A stretch of 64,000 bases of DNA. It comes from Malikia spinosa (GTDB lineage Bacteria > Pseudomonadota > Gammaproteobacteria > Burkholderiales > Burkholderiaceae_C). Position numbers and translations under genes: made by a program. Positions 37,120-46,875 of this stretch are shown here, in pieces; within the stretch, counting starts at the first letter, position 1, and every line of letters starts with the position of its first letter. The DNA lies in the NCBI RefSeq assembly GCF_002980625.1, contig NZ_PVLR01000021.1, forward strand, positions 23,975-87,974. Reading direction: 5' to 3'. The notes beneath the pieces are model-generated. The model was not told where the DNA came from and searched no databases. It was given only the letters and a program-made list of their open reading frames with translations.

Positions 37120-40026
37120 ATGACCGAGACCCAGAAGACCCTGGTGCTGGTGGACGGCTCCAGCTACCTCTACCGCGCCTTCCATGCCATGCCCGACCTG
37201 CGCGCCGTCCCCGGCGACCCGAGCAGCCCGCCGACTGGCGCCATCCGCGGCATGATCAACATGATGCAGGCCTTGCAAAAGGAGCAGCCGGGCGACTACA
37301 CCGTCTGCGTGTTCGACGCCTCGGGCCCGACCTTCCGCGATGCGCTCTATCCCGAATACAAGGCGCATCGCAGCCCGATGCCAGACGACCTGCGCGCGCA
37401 GATCGCGCCGATCCACGAGGTGGTGCGGCTGCTGGGCTGGACCGTGCTCGACATCCCCGGCGTCGAGGCCGATGACGTGATCGGCACGCTGGCGCGGACG
37501 GCGGCGGCGCAGGGCGTGCGCGTGATCGTTTCGAGCGGCGACAAGGACCTGAGTCAGCTGGTCGATCCGCATGTGACCATCATCGACACCATGAACGGCA
37601 AGGTCCGCGACGTGGCCGGCGTGACGGCCGAGTTCGGCGTGCCGCCAGCCTTGATGATCGACTTCCAGACCCTGGTCGGCGATCAGGTCGACAACGTGCC
37701 GGGCGTGCCCAAGGTCGGACCCAAGACCGCTGCCAAATGGCTGCTCGAGTACGGCAGTCTCGATGCGCTGCTGGCCCATGCCGACCAGATCAAGGGCGTG
37801 GCTGGCCAGAACCTGCGCGACCAGCGCGACTGGCTGCCGACCGGGCGCCAGCTCGTGACGATCAAGACCGACTGCGACCTGAGCGAGTCGTTGCCCGGCT
37901 TGCCCTCGCTCGAGGGGCTGGCGCAGCGCGAGCGCGACAACGCCAGCCTGCGCGATTTCTATGAGCGCTACGGCTTCAAGGGTCTGGCGCGCTCGCTCGA
38001 GGTTCCGGGCAAGGGTGCCGAGCCCGCTGGCGCAGCGGGCGACTTGCCGGACCGCTCTGCGGCCGTTCGCCGCCAGCCCCGTTCCGTGTCGGCGGCGCCG
38101 GCCTTTGGTGCCAGCGGCGACCTGTTCGCCGAGCCGGCGCCGCCGGGCACCGAATCTGCGCCGGCCGATGACGCCACGGCTGCGGCGCAGGCGGCAGAGG
38201 CAACCGAGCTGGCCGCGGCAAGCGCGCTGCGCTACGAGACCCTGCTCGACTGGCCGGCCTTCGACGCCTGGCTGGACAGGCTGCAGGCGGCCGAGCTGGT
38301 CGCCATCGACACCGAAACGACCTCGCTCGACGCGATGCGGGCCGAGATCGTCGGCATCAGCTTCAGCGTCCAGCCGGGCGAGGCGGCCTATGTGCCGCTG
38401 CTGCACGCCGGCCCCGATGCGCCGGTCCAGCTGCCGCGCGACGAGGTGCTGGCCCGCCTCAAGCACTGGCTCGAGGACCCTGCCGCCAGGAAGCTCGGCC
38501 AGCATGTCAAGTACGACCGCCATGTGTTTGCCAACCATGGCATCGAGGTGCGCGGCTATGCCCACGACACCATGCTGCAGAGCTATGTGCTCGAGGTCCA
38601 CAAGCCGCACAACCTGGCCAGCCTGGCCGAGCGCCATCTCGGGCGCAGCGGCATCCATTACGAGGACCTGTGCGGCAAGGGTGCCAAGCAGATCCCGTTC
38701 GCGCAGGTCGAGGTGGCCCGGGCCGCCGAGTACTCCTGCGAGGACAGCGACATGACGCTCGAGGTGCACCAGCTGCTCTGGCCGCTGATCGAGGCCGATC
38801 AGAAGCTGAGCCGGATCTACCAGCTCGAGATCGATACCAGCGAGGCGCTGTTCCGGGTCGAGCGCAATGGCGTGCTGATCGACGCGCCGACGCTGGCGCG
38901 CCAGAGCCATGAACTGGGCCAGCGCATCCTGCAGCTTGAGGCCGAGGCCTACGAGATCGCGGGTCAGCCCTTCAACCTCGCGAGTCCGAAGCAGCTCGGC
39001 GAGATCTTCTTCGACAAGCTGGGCCTGCCGGTGATCAAGAAGACCGCGACCGGCGCGCGCAGCACCGACGAGGAGGTGCTGGAGAAACTGGCCGAGGACT
39101 ACCCGCTGCCGGCCAAGCTGCTGGAACACCGCTCGCTGTCCAAGCTCAAGGGCACCTACACCGACAAGCTCGCCAGCCTGGCGCATCCGCGCACGGGTCG
39201 GGTCCATACCCATTACGCGCAGGCGGTGGCCGTGACCGGGCGCCTGAGCAGCAACGAGCCCAATCTGCAGAACATCCCGATCCGCACGCCCGAGGGCCGG
39301 CGCGTGCGCGAGGCCTTCGTCGCGCCGCCGGGCCGGCTGATTGCGAGCGCCGACTACTCGCAGATCGAGCTGCGCATCATGGCGCACCTGAGCGGCGACG
39401 CGGCACTGCTGAAGGCCTTTGCCGAGGGACTCGACGTGCACCGTGCGACCGCAGCCGAGATCTTCGGCCTGGCGCCGGCCGAGGTCAGCAGCGAGCAGCG
39501 GCGCTATGCCAAGGTCATCAACTTCGGCCTGATCTACGGCATGAGCGGCTTCGGCCTGGCCAAGGCGCTGGGCATCGACAATGCGGCGGCCAAGAACTAC
39601 ATCGAGCGCTATTTCCTGCGCTTTTCCGGCGTGCGCGACTACATGGACCAGACCAAGGCGCAGGCCAAGGCGCAGGGCTATGTCGAGACCGTGTTCGGCC
39701 GCCGGCTCTACCTGCCCGAGATCAACAGCCCGAACGGCCCGCGCCGCGCCGCCGCCGAGCGCGCCGCGATCAACGCGCCGATGCAGGGCACGGCGGCCGA
39801 CCTGATCAAGCTGAGTATGGTGGCGGTCCAGGCCGCGATCGATGCCCAGGGGTTGGGCACGCGGATCATCATGCAGGTGCATGACGAACTGGTGTTCGAG
39901 CTGCCCGAGTCCGAGCTCGACTGGGTCCGGACCGAGGTGCCGCGCCTGATGGCAGGCGTAGCCGAGCTCAAGGTGCCGCTGCTGGCCGAGGTTGGCGTCG
40001 GTGCCAACTGGGAGCAGGCGCACTGA
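37120..40026 (+). CDS. polA: DNA polymerase I
   Basis: A 968-residue polymerase for gap repair and Okazaki fragment processing. The 5'-3' exonuclease domain (about 1-300) includes VFDASGPTFRDALYPEYKAH and GDQVDNVPGVPKVGPKTA. An Ala/Pro-rich linker follows (about 300-375). The 3'-5' exonuclease domain retains its active-site acids (DTETTS, HDTMLQSY, YSCEDSDMT), so proofreading is probably active. Polymerase motif A is SADYSQIELRIMAHLSGD, motif B is RRYAKVINFGLIYGMS, and motif C is VHDELVFELP. ATG 37120 is supported by a -10 box and the family N-terminus. Confidence 0.98.
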   Translation: MTETQKTLVLVDGSSYLYRAFHAMPDLRAVPGDPSSPPTGAIRGMINMMQALQKEQPGDYTVCVFDASGPTFRDALYPEYKAHRSPMPDDLRAQIAPIHEVVRLLGWTVLDIPGVEADDVIGTLARTAAAQGVRVIVSSGDKDLSQLVDPHVTIIDTMNGKVRDVAGVTAEFGVPPALMIDFQTLVGDQVDNVPGVPKVGPKTAAKWLLEYGSLDALLAHADQIKGVAGQNLRDQRDWLPTGRQLVTIKTDCDLSESLPGLPSLEGLAQRERDNASLRDFYERYGFKGLARSLEVPGKGAEPAGAAGDLPDRSAAVRRQPRSVSAAPAFGASGDLFAEPAPPGTESAPADDATAAAQAAEATELAAASALRYETLLDWPAFDAWLDRLQAAELVAIDTETTSLDAMRAEIVGISFSVQPGEAAYVPLLHAGPDAPVQLPRDEVLARLKHWLEDPAARKLGQHVKYDRHVFANHGIEVRGYAHDTMLQSYVLEVHKPHNLASLAERHLGRSGIHYEDLCGKGAKQIPFAQVEVARAAEYSCEDSDMTLEVHQLLWPLIEADQKLSRIYQLEIDTSEALFRVERNGVLIDAPTLARQSHELGQRILQLEAEAYEIAGQPFNLASPKQLGEIFFDKLGLPVIKKTATGARSTDEEVLEKLAEDYPLPAKLLEHRSLSKLKGTYTDKLASLAHPRTGRVHTHYAQAVAVTGRLSSNEPNLQNIPIRTPEGRRVREAFVAPPGRLIASADYSQIELRIMAHLSGDAALLKAFAEGLDVHRATAAEIFGLAPAEVSSEQRRYAKVINFGLIYGMSGFGLAKALGIDNAAAKNYIERYFLRFSGVRDYMDQTKAQAKAQGYVETVFGRRLYLPEINSPNGPRRAAAERAAINAPMQGTAADLIKLSMVAVQAAIDAQGLGTRIIMQVHDELVFELPESELDWVRTEVPRLMAGVAELKVPLLAEVGVGANWEQAH

Positions 40027-40127
40027 GCCGGGTCGCCGCACGGCGAGCTGTCCCGGTTCTGCGCCCGCTATCGGCCCCGGTTATCGCGTTTTTTCCCGTA
40101 GCAGATGCAGGACTCCCGGGATGCGAC

Positions 40128-40133
40128 TATCAT
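40128..40133 (+). promoter_or_regulatory. -10 box TATCAT upstream of the LuxR-type regulator
   Basis: TATCAT here would give a ~30-nt leader to ATG 40171 containing an AAGAGGTACAAG ribosome-binding region. This excludes the upstream in-frame starts at 40105 and 40132. Confidence 0.4.
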
Positions 40134-40170
40134 GGCTGACAGAAATGACATCCGATCAAGAGGTACAAGA

Positions 40171-40854
40171 ATGACAGTCGAAGACACCGTTGCCGGACCC
40201 ACGCGCGTGATGCTGGTTGCGCTCCCCCTGATGTCCTGGGGGCTTGAGCGTCTGCTTGAGGGTGATCATGGCCGCTGGTCGGTGGTGGGCGTGGTCGAGA
40301 GCGCGGCCGAGGGCGTGCTGCGCATGGAGCAGATCGAGCCCGACGTGATCGTGTTCGACCTCGATGGCGAGGAGGGTACCGAGTCGCTGGCCCATCTGCA
40401 GGCCCAGACCACGGCCAAGATCCTGGCCTTGACGAGTTCGCGCGATCCGGCGCTGCAAGACAGCGCCGTGCTGGTCGGCGCGCGCGGCGTGGTCGGCAAG
40501 TACGAGGCCCCGGTTGTGCTGCTGCGCGCGCTCGAAAAGATCCACAACGGCGAGATGTGGATCGAGCGCAGCGCGACCAGCCGGATCTTCCTCGAGCTCT
40601 CGCGGCACCAGGACGGACGCTGGCGCAGCTCGCGCCGGGCCTCGGTCAGCGTGCTGACGCCGAAGGAAAAGCTGACGGTCGAGGCCCTGGCCTCGGATGC
40701 CGCGGCACCGGGCAAGGTGATCGCGCAGCGCCTCAACATCAGCGAGCACACGCTGCGCAACCACCTGACCTCGATCTATCGCAAGCTCTCGGTCTCGAAC
40801 CGGGCCGAGTTGCATGCCTACGTGAACCGGCACGGGCTTGAGCGCCTGGGCTGA
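40171..40854 (+). CDS. Orphan LuxR/NarL-type response regulator with degenerate receiver
   Basis: A 227-residue protein: receiver-like domain (about 10-125) and LuxR-type helix-turn-helix (about 160-218, with LTPKEKLTVEALASD and RLNISEHTLRNHLTSIYRKL). The phosphorylatable Asp63, Thr88 and Lys110 positions are present, but the acidic pair that binds Mg2+ at the end of the first strand is replaced by Ala17-Leu18. Conventional phosphotransfer is therefore doubtful. No histidine kinase is nearby. It is the only transcription factor I recognise in the window; its targets are unknown. Confidence 0.85.
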   Translation: MTVEDTVAGPTRVMLVALPLMSWGLERLLEGDHGRWSVVGVVESAAEGVLRMEQIEPDVIVFDLDGEEGTESLAHLQAQTTAKILALTSSRDPALQDSAVLVGARGVVGKYEAPVVLLRALEKIHNGEMWIERSATSRIFLELSRHQDGRWRSSRRASVSVLTPKEKLTVEALASDAAAPGKVIAQRLNISEHTLRNHLTSIYRKLSVSNRAELHAYVNRHGLERLG

Positions 40855-40943
40855 GGGCCTGACTGATCAGCAGGCGCGACCAGACTGGCGAGCGGATCGC
40901 GCGCGCCTGATGCGATGCCTGTCTTGACGCCTGGGTCCGGCGT

Positions 40944-42095
40944 TCAGCCCTGCAGGGCCGAACCCAGCTTGGCGCGGTACCACTCGTGGAAATGCTGCAT
41001 GCCGTCTTCCATCGGGCTCTGGTAGGGTCCGACCTCGTTGTCGCCGCGCAGCAGCAGGGCCTTGCGCCCGGCGTCCATGCGCTCGCCAATCTCGTCGTCC
41101 TCGATGCAGGTTTCCATGTAGGCGGCGCGCTGGGCGTCGACGAAGTCGCGCTCGAAGGCGGCGATCTCTTCCGGGTAGTAGAACTCGACCCGGTTCAACG
41201 TCTTGTCGACGCTGATCGGATGCAGGGTCGAAACCGTCAGCACATGCGGGTACCACTCGACCATGATGTGCGGGTAGTAGGTCAGCCAGACCGCGCCCTG
41301 CTCGGGCAGTTCGCCGTCGCGGTAGGCCATCAGTTGCTGATGCCATTTCTGGTAGACCGGACTGCCGGCGCCCTTGAGCAGGTTCTGCACGCCCACGGTC
41401 TGGACCGAGTATTCGGGCTTGAACTCCCACTTGAGGTCGTCGCAGGTCACGAAGTTGCCGAGTCCGGGATGGAACGGCACGACATGGTAGTCCTCGAGGT
41501 AGACCTCGATGAAGGTCTTCCAGTTGTAGTTGCACTCGTGCAGCTCGACATGGTCGAGCACCATGCCCTCGAAGCTCAGCGTGCTGGCCGGGCCCATGCC
41601 GGCGAGGTCGGCGGCGATGTCGCGGCCGTTGTCCTCGAACAGCATGCCGTTCCATTCGCGCAACGGGTAGCGCTGCAGGTTCAGGCAGGGGTCCTGCGCA
41701 AAGTGCGGCGCGCCGATCAGCTCGCCGAGCTGGCCCATGGCAGAGCCGCCGCTGTAGGTCCAGCGGTGCAGTGGGCAGACGATGTTGCCAGCGGCACTGC
41801 CGTTGCGGTGCTGGCCCAGATTGCCGCGCCCCTTGAGCATGACGGCCTGGCGGTGCCGGCAGACGTTGCTGACGAGCTCGACGCCTTTTTCGGTCCGTAC
41901 CAGGGCGCGACCTTCGCCCTCATGAGGCAGGGCGTAGTAGTCGCCCAGGTTGGGCACGGCATTGATATGCCCCACATAGCGGGGCCCGCGCTGGAAGATG
42001 GTCTCCATCTCGCGCTGGAACAGCGCTGGGTCAAAATAGCTGGAAACCGGAAATTGGCTTGCGGCCTGCTGGAACTGAAGACTTAAATCAGACAT
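40944..42095 (-). CDS. Rieske non-haem iron oxygenase, alpha subunit (aromatic ring-hydroxylating type)
   Basis: A 383-residue oxygenase component. The Rieske 2Fe-2S ligands are Cys79, His81, Cys107 and His110, and the spacing between His81 and Cys107 is about 8 residues longer than usual (an insert around GRGNLGQHRNGSAAG). The catalytic domain has the electron-bridge Asp202 and iron ligands His204 and His209 in EDYHVVPFH. No beta subunit, ferredoxin or reductase gene is adjacent. A homologue next to ispA/dxs is common in Comamonadaceae; the substrate is unknown, and a choline/betaine-type monooxygenase role is as plausible as an aromatic one. Confidence 0.85.
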   Translation of the reverse strand: MSDLSLQFQQAASQFPVSSYFDPALFQREMETIFQRGPRYVGHINAVPNLGDYYALPHEGEGRALVRTEKGVELVSNVCRHRQAVMLKGRGNLGQHRNGSAAGNIVCPLHRWTYSGGSAMGQLGELIGAPHFAQDPCLNLQRYPLREWNGMLFEDNGRDIAADLAGMGPASTLSFEGMVLDHVELHECNYNWKTFIEVYLEDYHVVPFHPGLGNFVTCDDLKWEFKPEYSVQTVGVQNLLKGAGSPVYQKWHQQLMAYRDGELPEQGAVWLTYYPHIMVEWYPHVLTVSTLHPISVDKTLNRVEFYYPEEIAAFERDFVDAQRAAYMETCIEDDEIGERMDAGRKALLLRGDNEVGPYQSPMEDGMQHFHEWYRAKLGSALQG

Positions 42096-42420
42096 GAAGG
42101 TCCTGACCTAGAGACTCCCCCTATTAAGGGGCAGGGAAGCGCTTTGATCGTTGAACGAATGAGCGCGGGAAGGTTTTACAACTCCTGATGAGCTGGAAAG
42201 GGGCGCTTATTGTACCCCCTGGGGCCGATCTGTGCCGGCAAGACCGGTCCGCGTCCCGGCCTTTGGGCTGCAGGCCCTAAAATCATAGTTTTGATTTTTC
42301 GTCGCCTGCGGCAAACGCCGCAGCGGCTCCAGCCATGGCCTCTATCCTTGCGCACCGGGAGATCTCTTGTTCACTGACCACCCGCCGCTCCGGCTCGACC
42401 CTTACGCCAGCGAGGTCGGC
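42096..42420. other. 325-bp divergent intergenic region between the Rieske gene and ispA
   Basis: No protein gene of normal size is seen. There is a CCCCT-ATTA-AGGGG hairpin (42118-42131) in the Rieske leader, a minus-strand TACAAT at about 42212, and a + strand TAAAAT around 42276 that might serve ispA. A 29-codon + strand frame (42335-42424) ends in a 4-bp overlap with the ispA ATG. xseB, which often sits here in relatives, is not present. Confidence 0.5.
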
Positions 42421-43329
42421 ATGAGCGCGCCGTCCGCCGATTTCAGCAGTTGGAGCCAGGCGCGTCTGGCCGAGGTCGAGCAGCTGCTCGAGCAGTGGGT
42501 GCCGGCTGCGGCGCCGGCGGGTCTGGGGGCTGCGATGCGCTATGCCGTGCTCGATGGCGGCAAGCGCCTGCGGCCGCTGCTGGTGCTGGCGACCGCCGAG
42601 GCGGTCGGCGGCGTGCTGCCACCGCTGGGCAGCGCGGCCTGGCGCGCCGCCTGCGCGCTCGAGCTGATCCACGCCTATTCACTGGTGCATGACGACCTGC
42701 CCTGCATGGATAATGATGTGCTGCGCCGCGGCAAGCCGACGCTGCATGTGCAGTTCGGCGAGGCGCCTGCGCTGCTCGCGGGCGACGCCTTGCAGGCGCT
42801 GGCGTTCGAGGTCCTGCTGCCCGAAGATCAGTCGGTCGAGCCGGCGCTGGCGGCCCGGCTTTGCCGTCAGCTCGCGCGCGCCGCGGGTTGGGACGGCATG
42901 GCCGGTGGCCAGGCGATCGATCTCGCCGGCGTCGGCCAGCAGCTCGACCAGGCCAGCCTGGAGGACATGCACCGCCGCAAGACCGGCGCGTTGCTGCTGG
43001 CCAGCGTCGAAATGGGCGGCGCTGCTGCCGGTGCCAGCGCGGCCCAGCTGGCGGCCATGGCCCGCTATGGGCGCGCGCTCGGTCTGGCCTTCCAGGTAGT
43101 GGACGATATCCTCGATGTCACTGCCGATTCGGCCACCCTGGGCAAGACCGCCGGCAAGGATGCCGCGGCCGACAAGCCTACCTTCGTCTCGCTGCTCGGC
43201 CTGGCCGCGGCCCAGGCCTACGCCGACGATCTGCTGGCGCAGGCGCATCAGGCGCTCGACCAGGTCGGCCTGCGCCAGGCGGCCTATCTGCATGCGATTG
43301 CCGACTGGGTCGTGCGCCGCAGTCACTGA
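42421..43329 (+). CDS. ispA: Farnesyl diphosphate synthase / polyprenyl synthetase
   Basis: A 302-residue short-chain prenyltransferase that condenses IPP and DMAPP to farnesyl diphosphate. The first aspartate-rich motif is in [12 protein letters not shown] and the second in [13 protein letters not shown], with the substrate-binding GGKRLRP upstream. ATG 42421 (GCGAGGT ribosome binding site) gives the normal length; a TTG at 42367 with GGGAG upstream is an alternative that adds 18 residues. dxs follows 52 bp later, so both ends of isoprenoid synthesis are co-transcribed. Confidence 0.95.
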   Translation: MSAPSADFSSWSQARLAEVEQLLEQWVPAAAPAGLGAAMRYAVLDGGKRLRPLLVLATAEAVGGVLPPLGSAAWRAACALELIHAYSLVHDDLPCMDNDVLRRGKPTLHVQFGEAPALLAGDALQALAFEVLLPEDQSVEPALAARLCRQLARAAGWDGMAGGQAIDLAGVGQQLDQASLEDMHRRKTGALLLASVEMGGAAAGASAAQLAAMARYGRALGLAFQVVDDILDVTADSATLGKTAGKDAAADKPTFVSLLGLAAAQAYADDLLAQAHQALDQVGLRQAAYLHAIADWVVRRSH

Positions 43330-43381
43330 CCCCCAGCCTTCGCGCTTTCTGCCGACCCTCGCTACTCGAGAACCCCGAACA

Positions 43382-45265
43382 ATGACCGGTTTGCTGTCCA
43401 CCATCGATTCCCCGGCCGATCTGCGCCGACTGACGCGCGCGCAACTGCCCGCGCTGGCGACCGAGCTGCGCGATTTCCTGCTGCACAGCGTGGCGCGCAC
43501 CGGCGGTCATCTGAGCTCCAACCTCGGCACGGTCGAGCTGACCCTCGCGCTGCACTATGTCTTCAACACGCCCGAGGACCGCATCGTCTGGGACGTCGGA
43601 CATCAGACCTATCCGCACAAGATCCTGACCGGCCGGCGCGAGCGCATGGGCAGCTTGCGCCAGCAGGGTGGCATCAGTGGCTTTCCGCTGCGCAGCGAGA
43701 GCGAGTTTGATGCCTTTGGCACTGCGCATTCGTCGACCAGCATCTCGGCCGCGCTCGGCATGGCGATGGCAGCGCACCAGAAGGGCGAGGACCGGCAGGC
43801 GATCGCCGTCATCGGTGACGGCGCGATGACCGCCGGCATGGCCTTCGAGGCGCTCAACAACGCCGGCGTGCTCGACGGCAAACTCTTGGTGATACTGAAC
43901 GACAACGACATGTCGATCAGCCCGCCGGTAGGGGCGCTGAACCGCTACCTGGCCCAGCTCATGAGCGGGCGCTTCTATTCGGCGGCCAAGCAGGTCGGCA
44001 AGCAGGTGCTGGCCAAGGCGCCGCATCTGTTCGAGCTCGCCAAGCGCCTCGAGGAGCAGGCCAAGGGCCTGGTGGTGCCGGCTACCTTGTTCGAGAAGTT
44101 CGGCTTCAACTACATCGGCCCGATCGACGGCCACGACCTCGAGTCGCTGATCCCGACGCTGGAGAACATCAAGCTGCTCGAAGGCCCGCAGTTCCTGCAT
44201 GTGGTGACCAAGAAGGGCCGTGGCTACGACCTGGCCGAGGCCGATCCGGTGGCCTACCACGGCCCGGGCAAGTTCGATCCCAAGGTCGGTCTGCAGCAGC
44301 CGGCCACCGCCCCGAAGCCGACCTTCAGCCAGGTGTTTGGCCGCTGGCTGTGCGACATGGCGGCGCATGACCAGCGCCTGGTCGGCATCACGCCGGCGAT
44401 GCGCGAGGGCTCGGGCATGGTCGAGTTCCACCAGCGCTTCCCCGACCGCTACTACGATGTCGGCATCGCCGAGCAGCATGCGGTCACCTTTGCCGCCGGC
44501 CTGGCCTGCGAGGGCATCAAGCCGGTGGTCGCGATCTATTCGACCTTCCTGCAGCGTGCCTACGACCAGCTGGTGCATGACGTCGCGCTGCAGAAGCTGC
44601 CGATGGTGCTGGCGCTGGACCGTGCCGGCCTGGTCGGTGCCGACGGCCCGACCCATGCCGGCGCCTACGACATCCCGTTTTTGCGCTGCATTCCGAACGT
44701 CAGCATCGCCTGTCCGGCAGACGAGGCCGAGTGCTATCGCCTGCTGTCGACCGCTTATGCCCAGGATCATGCGGTCGCGGTGCGCTATCCGCGCGGCAGC
44801 GGAGTCGGTGCCGAGTTGCCCACCGGCCCCGAGGCTCTGCAGGGACTGCCGTTTGGCAAGGGTGAGCTGCGCCGTCAGGGTCAGCGCGTCGCGATCCTGG
44901 CTTTCGGTACCCTGCTGCAGCCCGCGCTGGTCGCCGCCGAGGCGCTCGACGCCACGGTCGTCAACATGCGCTGGGCCAAGCCGCTCGACCTCGAGCTGCT
45001 GCTCGAGGTCGCGCGCAGCCACGAGTTGATCGTGACGGTCGAGGAGGGCGCGATTGCCGGTGGCGCGGGCTCCGCCGTGCTCGAGGCCCTGCAGGCCGCA
45101 CGCCTGCCGTTGCCGGTGCTGCAGCTGGGACTGCCGGATCGCTTCATCGAGCATGGCGACCATGGCAAGCTGTTGAGCGGGCTGGGTCTGGACGCCGCTG
45201 GCATCGAGCGCAGCGTGCAAGCCTGGCTGGCACCGGCTGCAGTGGTGCAGGGCGAGGCATCTTGA
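43382..45265 (+). CDS. dxs: 1-deoxy-D-xylulose-5-phosphate synthase
   Basis: Dxs (627 residues) makes DXP from pyruvate and glyceraldehyde 3-phosphate, the first step of the MEP isoprenoid pathway and a source for thiamine and pyridoxal. The TPP-binding motif [18 protein letters not shown] extends to LNDNDMSIS. The N-terminal [19 protein letters not shown] and the transketolase-like pyrimidine domain with [17 protein letters not shown] are also seen. Its stop overlaps the TTG start of the TRAP receptor gene (TTGA). Confidence 0.98.
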   Translation: MTGLLSTIDSPADLRRLTRAQLPALATELRDFLLHSVARTGGHLSSNLGTVELTLALHYVFNTPEDRIVWDVGHQTYPHKILTGRRERMGSLRQQGGISGFPLRSESEFDAFGTAHSSTSISAALGMAMAAHQKGEDRQAIAVIGDGAMTAGMAFEALNNAGVLDGKLLVILNDNDMSISPPVGALNRYLAQLMSGRFYSAAKQVGKQVLAKAPHLFELAKRLEEQAKGLVVPATLFEKFGFNYIGPIDGHDLESLIPTLENIKLLEGPQFLHVVTKKGRGYDLAEADPVAYHGPGKFDPKVGLQQPATAPKPTFSQVFGRWLCDMAAHDQRLVGITPAMREGSGMVEFHQRFPDRYYDVGIAEQHAVTFAAGLACEGIKPVVAIYSTFLQRAYDQLVHDVALQKLPMVLALDRAGLVGADGPTHAGAYDIPFLRCIPNVSIACPADEAECYRLLSTAYAQDHAVAVRYPRGSGVGAELPTGPEALQGLPFGKGELRRQGQRVAILAFGTLLQPALVAAEALDATVVNMRWAKPLDLELLLEVARSHELIVTVEEGAIAGGAGSAVLEALQAARLPLPVLQLGLPDRFIEHGDHGKLLSGLGLDAAGIERSVQAWLAPAAVVQGEAS

Positions 45266-46341
45266 GGCGCCGCGGAGTCCTGGGGCACGCCGGCCTGGCC
45301 GGTATCCTGGCCAGCGGCTGCGCGCCGGCGGTACTGGCCCAGCCGGTCATACGCTGGCGCCTCGCGACGGCCTGCCACCATTCGCTCGATGCCGTCTACA
45401 GCGGCACCGAGCAGTTCGCACGCCAGCTCGGCCAGCTGTCGGGCGGGCGGTTGCAAGTCACGCTGCTGCCGGTCGATGATCCGGTTGCGCCGCTGAGCCT
45501 GCTCGAAGCGCTGCAGGCCGGCGAGATTGATGCGCTGCACGCGGTGCCGAGTCATTTCGTCGGCATCGACGAATGCTTTGCACTCGACAGCGCCGTTCCG
45601 TTTGGCCTCAATAGCCGGCAGATGAACACTTGGCAGCTCGAAGGCAACGGCCTCAAGCTGCTGCGCGATTTCTATGCCCAGTACCAGATCGTCAATTTCC
45701 CGATGGGCAATTCCGGCGCCCAGATGGGGGGCTGGTTCCGGCGCGAACTCGAGTCACCGGCCGATCTGAGCGAGCTGCGCATGCAGATGGGGGGACTGGG
45801 CGCGCGCGTGCTGCAGTCGCTGGGCGCCTTGCCGCAGCAGCTGCCGATGAGCGAATTGGTCGGCGCGCTCGAGCGTGGCCAGCTCGACGCGGTCGAGTGG
45901 GTCGGACCGCATGACGACCGCAAGCTCGGCCTGAGCCGGGTTGCGCGCTACTACTATTACCCGGGCTGGTGGGAGGGCAGTGCCCAGCTCAGCCTGTATT
46001 GCAACGCCAAGGCCTGGCGTGCCTTGCCGCCGGATCTAAAGGGCATGTTCGAGCTGGCAGCCCAGTCGGTCCATGCCGGCATACAGGCGCGCTACGATGT
46101 GCTCAATCCGATCGCGCTCAAGCAGGTGGTGGCCGCCGGTGTGCGGGTCAAGGCCTTTCCCAAGCCGGTGCTCGATGCCGCCTTCAAGGCCTCGAATGCC
46201 CTCTGTGCCGACCTGTCGCGCCGCAACCCGGCCTGGCGCCGCATCTATGCCGACTATTCGGCCTTCCGGCGCGAGCAGAATCTCTGGCACCGGCTACCCG
46301 AAGCCCATTTCGACCGCTATCTGCAGTCGGTCCGGCTTTAA
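45262..46341 (+). CDS. TRAP-type solute-binding protein (DctP family), orphan
   Basis: A 359-residue periplasmic receptor of tripartite ATP-independent transporters. The N-terminus [18 protein letters not shown] looks like a Tat-type signal (twin Arg then hydrophobic), cleaved near VLAQ. DctP features include [12 protein letters not shown], the conserved region [20 protein letters not shown] with the ligand-binding Arg, and VEWVGPHDD. The TTG start overlaps the dxs stop. No DctQ or DctM membrane genes are in the window, so its partner must be elsewhere. The ligand is unknown; relatives with similar C-termini bind 2-oxo acids. Confidence 0.85.
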   Translation: MRRRGVLGHAGLAGILASGCAPAVLAQPVIRWRLATACHHSLDAVYSGTEQFARQLGQLSGGRLQVTLLPVDDPVAPLSLLEALQAGEIDALHAVPSHFVGIDECFALDSAVPFGLNSRQMNTWQLEGNGLKLLRDFYAQYQIVNFPMGNSGAQMGGWFRRELESPADLSELRMQMGGLGARVLQSLGALPQQLPMSELVGALERGQLDAVEWVGPHDDRKLGLSRVARYYYYPGWWEGSAQLSLYCNAKAWRALPPDLKGMFELAAQSVHAGIQARYDVLNPIALKQVVAAGVRVKAFPKPVLDAAFKASNALCADLSRRNPAWRRIYADYSAFRREQNLWHRLPEAHFDRYLQSVRL

Positions 46342-46365
46342 GTCAGGCTATTTCATCCTATTTCC

Positions 46366-46815
46366 ATGCAAATCGACGTCAAGATCCTCGACCCGCGGCT
46401 CGCGCAGCAGCCGCCCGCCTACGCTACGCCCGGCAGCGCCGGCCTCGACCTGCGAGCCTGCCTCGAGCAGCCGCTGCGGCTCGAACCCAATGCCTGGCAG
46501 CTGGTGCCGACCGGCATGGCAATTCACCTGGCCGATCCCGGCTACGCGGCACTGATCCTGCCGCGCTCGGGCCTGGGCCACAAGCATGGCATCGTGCTGG
46601 GCAACCTGGTGGGCCTGATCGACAGCGACTACCAGGGCCAGCTGATGGTCAGCGCCTGGAACCGCAGCGAAGTGGCGTTCACGATCGAGCCGATGGATCG
46701 GATTGCCCAGCTCGTGATCGTGCCGGTACTGCAGGCAAAGTTCAATATCGTCGACGATTTCGCTGCTGCGACCGAGCGTGGCGCCGGCGGTTACGGCTCG
46801 ACTGGCCGCGGCTGA
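46366..46815 (+). CDS. dut: Deoxyuridine 5'-triphosphate nucleotidohydrolase
   Basis: A 149-residue trimeric dUTPase that removes dUTP and makes dUMP for thymidylate synthesis. All five motifs are visible: [10 protein letters not shown] (1), [15 protein letters not shown] (2), [11 protein letters not shown] (3, catalytic Asp), [10 protein letters not shown] (4) and [11 protein letters not shown] (5, mobile P-loop-like tail). It starts 24 bp after the TRAP receptor gene and ends convergent with slyD, separated by a GC-rich hairpin. Confidence 0.98.
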   Translation: MQIDVKILDPRLAQQPPAYATPGSAGLDLRACLEQPLRLEPNAWQLVPTGMAIHLADPGYAALILPRSGLGHKHGIVLGNLVGLIDSDYQGQLMVSAWNRSEVAFTIEPMDRIAQLVIVPVLQAKFNIVDDFAAATERGAGGYGSTGRG

Positions 46816-46837
46816 GCGTCCTGGTTTCCTGCTCTTT

Positions 46838-46864
46838 GGTCCCGGGCCCTCAAGCCCGGGAACC
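46838..46864. terminator. GC-rich hairpin between convergent dut and slyD
   Basis: TCCCGGGC (46840-46847) pairs perfectly with GCCCGGGA (46854-46861), extended by two more pairs past a bulge. No T-run follows on either strand, so it may act as a weak bidirectional terminator or a stabilising 3' structure. Confidence 0.45.
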
Positions 46865-46875
46865 GCAGGCCGGCT

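Noticed and set aside
37081..37120. Alternative upstream start for polA at 37069
   Set aside because: The added residues precede the family N-terminus (TETQKTLVLVDGSSYLYRAF) and would overlap the predicted -10 box.
40944..42095. Complete aromatic dioxygenase system
   Set aside because: Only the alpha subunit is present; beta subunit, ferredoxin and reductase genes are not adjacent, so a dedicated aromatic degradation cluster is not supported.
42283..42672. xseB (exodeoxyribonuclease VII small subunit) expected between the Rieske gene and ispA
   Set aside because: No frame on either strand shows the conserved LEALVxxLE pattern; the gap is largely non-coding.
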